A DNA stretch of 64,000 nt from Branchiostoma floridae. Its lineage: Eukaryota; Chordata; Leptocardii; Amphioxiformes; Branchiostomatidae. Positions 33,925 to 44,900 of the stretch are shown here, in pieces. The stretch is from positions 15,463,569-15,527,568 of the forward strand of contig NC_049986.1 in NCBI RefSeq assembly GCF_000003815.2, written 5' to 3'. The translations under genes and the position numbers were made by a program. Position 1 is the stretch's first letter. Each line of letters starts with the position of its first letter. The notes under the pieces were generated by a model. The model was given only the letters and a program-made list of their open reading frames with translations. It searched no databases and had not been told where the DNA came from.

Positions 33925-35290
33925 TGCGAAAAGGAGCGAAAAGGAATGGAGTATGAAGCAAACTTAAATAAAATCAATGAGAATATAAGGAATCGGTACT
34001 GCGGGCGTTAGAAGCCTATGAAACGTGTTTTATTTTACCGAGAATTTGACATTATCAAATTTTTACAGCGCTGTTTCAGGCTGTTGTTTTTGTGTGGCTA
34101 AATTATTCTTTGAAGATCTGCGAAATACAAAGAAACGGAACTGAGATAAGAAAGTAAGGACTAAAATTCAGTGGGTGGTAGATGAATATCGATTATTATA
34201 CATTTTCAGGATGAGGCAAGATTGTAACGTTGTTGTATTTGGGTGGCTTTTATTCTCCCTAGAGGGGAGCGCCGCATGCAAATGACCCGCGAAATCCGGT
34301 CAGGAAAGATATGCTAATAAACTGCTGCCCCACGAGCATGACAGCTCCTTTCAACAGGGCCAACAACATGGTTTTCTGGAGACTGGAGACATATCTTCTT
34401 GCTCGTTCACAACGAAAGAAAAGCTGTAAAAGGAGAGACATATATACATTGTACCAAAGAGATTTCATCAAGTTGTACAATGAGTATTCATCATTTTGGC
34501 GGGAAGAAAGGTGCCAACGTGAGGAATTTGTGCAAAGGATATTGGGAAATACAATTTCTGTCAACAATTTTCCGTCATATTCAATACAAATAAATTTCTG
34601 CCTCTTGCGACCGACATCAGGCCCTCGCTGATGATAAAAAAATCCCAATGCCGGGTTTAGATGTCCTGGTTGCAAAACAAATTTAAGGCGTTGTATTGAT
34701 ATTAATGAAAGTGTGAAAAAAAAGGAAGGAAGAATAATTCCCAACATGCTGGGCTCGAACTTCCGATCGTCGACTTCCCTGGGTTCGAACATTCGACCTA
34801 TATTTCTCTAAGGTCAAGTTCTTACAAATTGTGCAATACATATACTTGTAACTTTGCTTTCATTGCATTTTTTAAACAACTATATCCACATAGCATGGCT
34901 TTTTATGATAAAATATGCGCAATCGTTCTCAACATAATCCATTTCTTCTTGTGAAATTTTATAATATAAATGTAATATGGATATTCTAAGGAATGTTATA
35001 ACCACATTAACACGTACATGAACATAGATATGCATAGATAGGTCTCATCAATATTCATTCCTCCATTGAACCATTGCTATAGGAATTTCGTGGAACAAGC
35101 CGCAAAATGCATTTGCCGATCACAGTTTACCTTTTCCTAATATTACCATCGATTTTATTTGAATTTGCTTCATACTTCGTTCCTTTTCGTTCCTTTTCGC
35201 ACTTTCGTTCCTTTTCGTTCCTTTTCGTTCCTTTTCGTTCCTTTTCGTTCCTTTTCGTTCCTTTTCGCACTTTCGGTAAGCGCAGTAAAT
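33925..35290. mobile_element. Unclassified inverted-repeat element around the gap
   Basis: DNA at about 33748-33756 plus 33925-33985 (CGAAAAGGAATGG, GTATGAAGCAAACTTAAATA, AAAATCAATG) is the reverse complement of about 35147-35282 (CGATTTTATTTGAATTTGCT, TCATACTTCGTTCC, ACTTTCGGTA). The two copies face each other across about 1.2 kb that holds no recognisable gene. This looks like a palindromic DNA transposon or two inverted copies of one repeat; ends and target duplication are unresolved. Confidence 0.55.
35178..35272. repeat. Decamer tandem array GTTCCTTTTC
   Basis: Eight to nine 10-base units of GTTCCTTTTC run in tandem, with TCGCAC interruptions. Open frames across it are repeat artefacts. 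Confidence 0.95.
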
Positions 35291-37405
35291 CGCAGCAAAA
35301 TCGTAAGCAAAATCAGCCATCGCAACGCATCGGATGGTGTTCAAAATGTTTCCAGCGTCGTACGATTTTTCACTTGTGTCTCTTTTGAATAGCCGCCTGG
35401 CCGCTTTTGTGCTTCTTTAACCAACAAAATGTGAACTAAGCTGTTGAATACCTTCCTATAATATATTTAACTGTAAAAATAAATTAAAAGAGACCATGAC
35501 AACAAGAACATTACAAGAAAAGTTCAAATCAAGCGTGAGTACTGGTATGATTATCTCGGCCTGCTTGCCGGCTCTACGACTCTTTCGAAGATCGTATCAT
35601 GATATGCTATCAACAAAAATATGCCATCATACAAAAATCATATCATAAGCATTGTATCATATATATTTCCGACTCATAGAGCCTGCCTTTATGTTCGAGT
35701 TGTCCCCATGGTTATTACGATTATGGTAAACTGACCCAAGACCGACGAGAGCTTAGATTTGATCTGATTATAAACTCACGTGCATGAAGTGATCAAACAA
35801 TTGTCTGCATCACCTGTGCGGGGCGCGCTGTTCTCTGGTTGCGACTGTGGCAGTTGCGACTGATATATTTTCCCTTTTCGTCAATATCCACAATATCAGG
35901 GAAACCTGAAACCATCACAACATGCTAACAATTCATAAATCTAAAACCTCATCAGTAGACAAAAATTGCCATAATGAAGTCTGCTATGGGGGCAAATAAA
36001 ATCTTACGACGATAGCGAAATTTTGAACATGTTCAAAATCCATTTCAGCTCTATTTTTCGCCATACGACGCTCCCCGATTTACTATCTGATTCACTGCGA
36101 TTGACGCAGGCACGCTCTTATGACCTCATCGTACGATGCACTACGCGCTTTGTGATCACGGCTTTATATACTTAAACCATTGCTTCCGATTCTCCCCCGA
36201 CTTACGACGCACTGCGCTTATCCTGCGCATCGGAAGGAATCGCAAGGAATCGTACGCGCTTTGTGACCAGGGCTTTAGGTGGGCTTGGGCGGGTTATCCG
36301 CAAGCTTCACCAGTACCGTTGTGCTCACTGTGGTGACCTTGTTGTACCGCAGCTTAGAGGTATATTTTAGCTGTTTTAGGTCCAGAGAGCTGTGTCCGAG
36401 ATGGTCACATGCCTGTGCTTCACCGTAAGCTACAAACAAATAAAGAAGAGATTGCGACTGATCATCCCATTGCTTTTAATGTTTTCTCAATACCTTGCAC
36501 CCGCTGTTGTACTATGGCCTTGAACTGGCCAGGGTAAAGGGTTCAGTTTGGGTATGCATCCTGAAACTGATAAGCTCTCTGGTGACGATAACATTCAATT
36601 ACGAGCTAACAGTGTGCACAGGATCAATGTACAACACACTGGAGTGACCAATGAAAGATCGACAAGAAAATAAGTTGTAATAGAAGATTGACAACAATTG
36701 AGAACATAGAGAACTCATCGGATGGCGGCTTGCTGTGCTAGAGAACACCTTATGTCGTGAATGAAGATTAGACATCAAGGTAAAAGAATGGCAGTTACTC
36801 ATGACGGTACTGGATGATTCACAGTCATATCCAGTTGTTTGAGTACCTGCTATTTGGAGCACCTTATGTCAATACCCAGGCAGTTCACACCGCTGATAAA
36901 CTATGGCGGTTTTGATTTTACCATGGATGGCAGAGGAATGAGGGGTTGTCAATGTTTTGATGTGCTTCACACTGTTCACGCCACAGCAGCTCATGAATCG
37001 ACACCCTGACCTCGCTTGACCTCACGGCTGACTCGTGATCTTTGTTCGAGTTTTGTTTGGCAGCACATGTTTGCTCGTCAGCAAAAAAAAAGATAAACAC
37101 AATTATGACGACTGTTCCATGTGAACATCTGTGGGTAGGCACAAAAAGTTGTGTTTCTGTTGGTTTATGTCACTCATACCTTACGTCATCGTTTGTATCG
37201 TCCCTGCTATTTCTGTGCCTTGCGCTGATCAGACTGTGCCTTGGGTTTCTCCTTTATTTGTGAACTGATAAAATACCTCATCACCCTGCGAGTTTAGCAA
37301 ATGGTACGTCCCATTTAGGGTGAAAGTTAACCATTAGGTGATCCAATACAAAGTGCCCGAAAACTAGTCTAGCTGTGCGTTCCTTTTAACGACGAGACTT
37401 TGTCG
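35291..37405. other. C-D intergenic region
   Basis: No supported gene. At about 36121-36280 a stretch ending CGCGCTTTGTGA(T/C)CA occurs twice in diverged form (near 36146 and 36252), suggesting transposon-derived DNA. The last few hundred bases should contain the gene D promoter. Confidence 0.5.
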
Positions 37406-38867
37406 ATGTGGAAGACTGCACTCTTCTGCGCTTGGGCGGCATTGTGTCTGTCAGCTGACAGCACTGCCAGGTAGTGTGCCCTTGATGTCAATGCTCTCTT
37501 AGTCTACATTGAATCTTGTTATAATGATAGAACTAGGGGTGGGTACCGGTACGGCGTACCGGTACAAAACCGGTTTTATTGTTGGACCGGTCCGAAAAAA
37601 CGGACCTGAAAAAATCGGTGGACCGGATGTTGGACCGATTAGAAAATGAACAGATTAAACCGGCACGACGGCGGCAGGTGTTTATGTGTTTTACGTATTT
37701 TGAGGCTTATTGGTCTAAGAAAATAACAAGAGCGAAGTACAGGAGAGTTGATAGACCACGTTTAACTGTAGAAACTTGGTAAAAATGACTAACTTAACAG
37801 AGTTGTTTACGTGAAGATAGGATACTCCACCAAACAGATACCTTTTGTCGCGAAATGGACAATTGCTTTGAGGCCTGCCCATTCACAAACAATTAGGTCC
37901 AGGAATCAGGACCTGATCCTCTGGACCTGGACCGTATCTGTACCTGGATATTCTGTACCGGTACCCACCCCTAGATAGAACGGTTCATTCCCAGATTGTA
38001 CTTGAATGGTATTCTATAAGAAGACAACATGTCAACAGTTATGTCTTGAATCATTTCATGTCGACGACAGTGTTGAGGCTAACCGTCCACTGTCCTGTCA
38101 TGGAGAGTGCCCTGAGTACGAGCTGCTCTGCTCGAGCCCAGAGTACGCTGTGCGGCGGTACAAGAGTGGCCTCTGGGTATCGACCAGTGTACGGAGCCCG
38201 AGTATCACCAAGGCCAATCTGATCGGGGGGCAGCGGCTATACAGGTACCTGAAGGGGGATAATCATGAAAGTAAGTAAGTGGAGCTGATAGTAATATTTT
38301 CAGAGTATTCACTGTATTTTCATTACAACACATCATTCATGATTTATTCCTAGACGAAGGTTTTATAAATACGAGTGGCATGCAGATCACTTTTCACAAC
38401 GCTCAAGTCTTCATGATACTATAGTAGGTTTTAGAATCTCCGCCTAAAGCTTCCGAAGATGTGAGCTGGAAAAGCCTCCATGTCCTGTTATTCATGTCGT
38501 CTTTGATTATTATAACATTCTACCGAGCTCTTGGTGGTAGTATATCATTTATACCAAATTTCACAGAAGTCAGGTTGTTGGATACGCGAAATGAATGTAA
38601 TGTCTACCTTTCCGCAATTAGTCGGATAATTGTCGTGCTTGATCCACAGAGATCAGAATGGCGCCCATCACGCCATTGGTTCTGCAGGTGCGCATGTCGC
38701 CAGGTGACACGACACGAGAGGTGACTGTCTCCATGATGATACCTAAAGACGTGGCGAGTAACCCCCCAAAACCGACAGATCCAAAAGTAAGACGACTGTC
38801 TTTGAGTTTCCCACACAGGCACACGTTTCTTTTGTTCGTTTGATTTAATTCAATACGTGAATGCGTG

Positions 38868-38916
<49 letters not shown>

Positions 38917-41900
38917 GTGTGTGTGCGCGCGCGCGCGTGTGTGTGTGTGTGTGTGCGTGAGTGAATGTGCGTGTGTGTGTGCGTGTGTGTTTGTGTGTGT
39001 GTGCGCGCGCGTGTGAATTTGTGTGTGTGTGTTTGTGTGTGAGAGAGAGATAGAAAGAGTGTGTGTTTGTGTGTTTGTGCGTGTGTATTTGTGTGTGTGT
39101 GTCTTTGTGTGTGTGTGTTAGTGAACAAGTGTAATTTTCAATAATCGTATTCTTATCCTACTTGTCAGGTGGTGATAGATCTCGTTCCCGAGACTATAGT
39201 GTACGTGAAGTCGTTCCCACGGCAGAGTGCCGGATTTGTACCAGAACGAGAAGCCGGGAAGTTTCTCCAGACGCTAGCGGATAGGGAAGAACTCATCGAG
39301 CACGAGAGCTACTTCCATATTGCCCAGTACGACAGGTAAACATAAGAACCAGATGTGTCTAGACTTGATGTTGCCAAATTCTGCATAAAGAACTGAGCAG
39401 GGACCGATGCTAGTGTTACGCCGAAGGGCGGTTATACTGGCTATACAGATACATATGTTTAAACACTCTAGCCTATAACTGACACAAAAAAGACAGAAAG
39501 GGTATGGTGTTGGTTAAAAGACAATGAGACATGGTTGCTCCTGAATTGGAATGACAAAATTGTTCGGACGGGGGGAAGTAGGTTCCGTATCAAACAAAAG
39601 TTTCCTCTTTATTGATGCCTCTAACCACTCTTTCTTTTCAAAATAGGGTTTCTGTTTAGACATAAATTTCCTTGTTCATTTTAGCGTATCTTGTTCTTGC
39701 AGTCTCTCCTCTGGCCGGGAATCACAAAACGAGATTTGGATATTTGCCATCAACGAGGTGACGTACCGGATGCTGCAGGTGACTAACGGCCTGGGCAGCG
39801 GGAGGGGGATCCCGCGATGTCTGCGGCGGGACAACATGCCGCTGAGATGGTCTAAGATGAACCCAGCTAATGTCCCGGTTCTCACACGGGACAGATGCCC
39901 CTTGTCTTTCTGTCAGGGTAGGACAGTACCACATATACATGTATACATTTGCAGTGATTTTAACTCGTCTTGAAAGGTTATTGAAAAGAACGGTCATGCT
40001 ACGCCTTGGGAACAATATGTTTTAACATCTATTGAAATTCAATTGCCAACGAAAGAGAGTCAGAGACGGTTGACTTCACCCCCTTAACATACTACTTTCG
40101 ATTCTTTCAGTCCCAAAGGCAAACTTAGCAGCACGTACTGCATCACACACACATACACACAAACACACATGTAAAGACACACACAAACAAACACACACAC
40201 ACATACACACCACATAAAGGCACACAAAAAGTACAGACCAAAAGCAATGTTAAACTTCAGTCCCTTGCGCGTTTTGAACATAATTTCCTTTAAATCTGAA
40301 GGATCCCACTGCCCTAAGTACGAGATATTGGAAAGGGTAGGAGACACCATAGAGAAGCGACACTACACCGACCTGCAGGCCATCGGCTACGTGGCAACAA
40401 GCTGCCAATACGACACGGCCGTGGACCAGTCCTACATGCCTCTGTGGCAGCGGATGAACGACACAGGTATGGTTAGACTTTCGGTTATACCCGAATTCAC
40501 CAAATGTGTTGTCTTTTCAGCAGCGCGATTTTGTGTTTGTATTTATAGTTTTGTTTCTAGTTGGATGACTCGGGTCGCCGTTAGTTATTCGTTTCTAGAA
40601 TGTATCATTATATATAGTATTCGGTTACGTTTCGACTTACAAAAGAAATGATTATTTATAGATTCTAGACTACTGCAACAGCACCTATTACGTTTTCTTT
40701 CATATCTTGTGCTCTGTAGATACTAACGGCGTTTAATATATAGATGCAATCCTGTAATACCTTCTTCCGTAATGTCCAGGTTGATTAAGGATGTCTCATT
40801 GACCTAAACAAACAAAAATAGTTTGGAAAGTTGAGTTTTGCCTGTTTTTACTTCATCATTTCGTGGTAGACCATTCTTCGTAGACTAACAGTAGTGCGCA
40901 TTTTGTACACGAAAGGTATATCTCCAGCGGACGTTCAGGCGTTTGTAACAACTATCGTGCAAAGTCGTAAAGATCTGGATGGCAAGAAAGGCTGTGAGAA
41001 GTTCTTCGTCCTCTATTACGCTATGTCCGGGACTGCCAAGGTGTCATCGGTAATGCGTGTACTGAATTGTGGTTCTTGTTGTTGCTGCCGTTGTGGTGGT
41101 TTTACATATTAACTTTTTGTGCATATTTACATATACACTTTTGCTTTGTCGTGTGTAGATTTGGTTATCGTTGAACAACACCCACGCAACTATAATTCGA
41201 CCTCAAAGATTTTTCCAATTCGTTAATACGTTTACAATTGTTTCGTTGTAGGTTGTGACTGCGTCAGACAACGGCCGGCCGATGTTTAAAATACCTAAGA
41301 CGATACAGACTCTCCATGGGCCAAAGGACGTAACGTAGGTTTCTGATGTCTATTTTTCATCTGGCAATAAAAAGATTTGTAACGCTGTACGTTCGATTAT
41401 TGCATTGCAAATGTTGTGTTGTGCCGTTCTGTGTTGCAAGATGCTTTGATTCTTTTGCAGAAAGAATAAGTTTCGAGTTAATATGCTCGTTATTCACGAA
41501 ACAATCTTAAGCCGTTTTCTTATTACAGAACCTTCTACACAAAGTGCTTTGGAGGAAACGTATTCTACGATCCGCACAGTATCTCGGATAATGGCAAACT
41601 CCTATTGGATACCATGAAAAACGCGGGAAAATGTGTCTTGGGAGACCACATCAGCATAGCTGAGTACGATCCACAGTCAAGGTTATTTGATCGTTATAAC
41701 GAGGTATATTTTCTTATGTCTATTTCGGTCTTCATAAATGCTACTTGTGTACATTGCCCATTGCATGGTGTTGTTTGAACCCAGGCTGAAAGTTTGAACT
41801 CGGTTCAAAGCGGTCGGAGTGTTTCCGCAAATCTGAAACAAGTTGGGGGAGCGCGAATGCTGACTACTGAGCAGTTTGGGGAAATTTTGATGGCTTAAAA

Positions 41901-44900
41901 ACAACTTTCTTATCCGTTCATGATTCACAGATAATGGTTGATAGCGATGAGACGTGCGGAGATCACGTCGATCGTCCTGTCTTCTCCTACGACATCCCCC
42001 TGAGTAGCAGCTATCTGGACCTGATGGAGGTACCTGACGTCACGGAGCTCTGTAACACCACCGACTGCGCGCGCTTCTCTGTCAAGATGATGTTTGGGGA
42101 TAACCTGAGACTAGTGTCTCAAGACCCAGGTAACATTTGTTCGTCCGTGTGTCGTCTGTTAACACGCTAACAAGAGACTGCCTATTTGGATTGTCTTGAT
42201 ATTTGGTATGAGGATGTTTTTGATGGGAACTCAAAATGATTCAATTTTGGGCATCTATTCGTTTACTGTCGTGGTTGTTAGTCTAGACTACGATATCTTG
42301 TCTGTTCATAATCTCGAAGACATTGTCTACTCTGCTTTACACAGAGCTTTGCCCCGTTTCCTTTGGCTCAGTATATGATCTGTTGCTTACCAATGATATC
42401 TGTCTTTTCGACTGAATCTTTGTCTTTTCGACTGAATTTCACTGTGTTTGATAGGAGATACACACTTTTTTTTACTTTGAGCAGAAATATCATTTGTGCG
42501 TTATTGCATTGTTGAACTGTGTTGCACGGTTTTATATCAATTCTGTTTGTTCTGTGTCTGAGACTGAGCTTATGCCTGTTATGCTGTTGTTACCATATAC
42601 ATATAACGTTACATATACACATTATGCATTCATATTTTTGCCTTACAGCTAAGTTCGTGTGCACAGAGAGCACACCTCCGTCTTGCACGTATTACGAGGC
42701 GTATCACAAGGCACTGCATCCCATCCTGTCCTACATCAACGGGAAAAACAAGGATGGGATACGGATGAACATGACGAAGCCTTTGTTTGGACACGTAGGT
42801 CCCTTTGTAGTGATGAATCTGAATTAAATGATTGATATTTTCTATAAAGCTCAACAGTCAAAATTTCCGTTGGCATGGATATGTTTTATTTTTGAATCCA
42901 TTTCTCATGATATCCAAGCTGATATAGGGACCAGTTTTGTGTTTTACGTGCGTTTTGAGGCTTTCCGTGTGTCTCCATAGTGATTCACGTTCTTCTCTCT
43001 TCACTTCCTCCAATAGAGGAGAAAAACAATACGCACGAAAAGCCTAACAAAACACAGTGGATTAAACCATTTGGCCACAATTCTTCCGAGCAGCCTTCGT
43101 AACCCCTGCTTCACCTTATTGAGTCAGATGAAGCTTGCCTAAGCTTGATGTTTCTGACATCGGGAGGAGATATGTTGCTATGGAGAGCCTTAGTTCACAG
43201 AAGTGGTCTATGACTATGTGGCCTAGCTTGCACTGAGCAAACTCGTTACAAATTACACTGAGTCTGGCTGTACATCTCTCCCCTGTTCCACACAGGTGGT
43301 TCCCAGCGACAAACCGTGCGGAAAGTCGTTCGTCTTGTGTATGTACCTGTCGGAGAAATACTTCAACAGCCCGCCACAGCCACTCACAGACAGCGTAGGT
43401 TTCAGTTCCGATGTAATTCCATGAACGCTGAATGTAAGACAAATGTCAGAGAACAAACAAAAAATATCAAACCTTGCATCTACATGTCTTTAATCTCTAT
43501 GTAATCTGCCTACACAGGCCTTCTATTCGTTTGCGCCATGTTGGATTACAATGTAACGTTTCGTCTGTTAAACACACCAACATGCTGCAGTTATTATCAC
43601 ATTACCCGCCAACATGGTCGCCTGGGGATTCATATTATGATTAGGACGTCATCGAAGTGACAGAAAAAATTGTACTGTGTGCATCTTGAAAGTTTCAATC
43701 GAGAAATTAACTGCATCTGTTATATTTCATCGTTTATATAGATCAAAGAAGGCTGCTATAAGAATTGCGATAATTTTTCACCGGTATCGACTTTGTCTTT
43801 CCTTGGAATGATTTTTGAAACCATCTCCTCTTCGTCTAGGTCAGGATCTCCTATGATGAGAACGAGTTTGTGGCGTATGAGAAGTCCTTTGTTGGGAACT
43901 TCGAAAGCGCGCTGATTGACGTCAGAGTGAGAGAGCGTATTGATGAGATGCTGGTCCAGCTGGACGGACTGGAACCTTTTGGGGTCAAGTACAACCCAAA
44001 GGTAGCCCAGCTGGCGTTCCCCGTAGGCTTTCTCTTTGATTTTGCCTTTAGTTTAATGATATTTGATTCACAGTGGTGCTAAAATTCAGTGTTTTCAAAA
44101 GCGAGGAAGCATTTTAATCTTGAGGGAGATCGCTGAGAGCCCAGAATTGGAGTTGTGTGATGATTGATCAATATTGCTAAAAAATTAACAGATTACACAA
44201 ACGTTGAAAAATTGTTCTTTATCTATTACATTCGTTTAGCAATCTGTCAATGATTTAGTTCAGTGGAAGTTGCGCAGCGGTTCACTGTCTAATGGAAAGA
44301 GGGTGCAAGTAGCTTTGATATGATTGTAAAGTTACATCGAAGTATGATGATAAGTAAATGTTCAATACTGCCGGCTTATTCCAGCAGTGATGTCGATAAA
44401 TACGCCTGGCAACAAAGTTGGTTGTGATGATATACTATCATCTATTTGTTTACTTATTTATTCATGAATCTCTAATAACTTTTCAGCTTGTCTGGCTCGC
44501 TGCCTATTCGGATCCCGGGAAGGAAGAGACTGTGATGAAAATGTTTGTTCGTGACGACCAGGTACCTGATGCTTTTTACGATCATAACTATCTAAACATC
44601 CTTATCTCAACAGCTACAATGAAAATTCGAGTTTTGTTATGAGATTTTTAAACTAATTTTCATTGTATACAAACAGATTTTAAAGACATACCCTAAAGAT
44701 ATGTGGTCCATAACGCTTAATGTGTAAAGTAATTAGCCGCAAATATGGATGACTGAATGCCTTCTTTCGTATCTTTTCAGCAGCTAATGTTAGATTTCAT
44801 GACTAGTTGACCTTGAGTAGCTTTCGTTCCTGTTAAACACAATAAACTACGATTTGATGCTCTAAATGAGTAAAGACATTGTCTTACATGTTGTTCAATG

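Noticed and set aside
34259..34792. 177-codon minus-strand open frame
   Set aside because: No recognisable motif, no homologue in the window and poor composition; lies within repeat-derived DNA.
36121..36280. Terminal repeat of one large transposon starting at 33733
   Set aside because: The CCTAAAGCC ends match for only about nine bases and no target duplication could be found.
38850..39128. His/Thr-rich minus-strand frame
   Set aside because: Translation of the CT/GT microsatellite in gene D intron 3.
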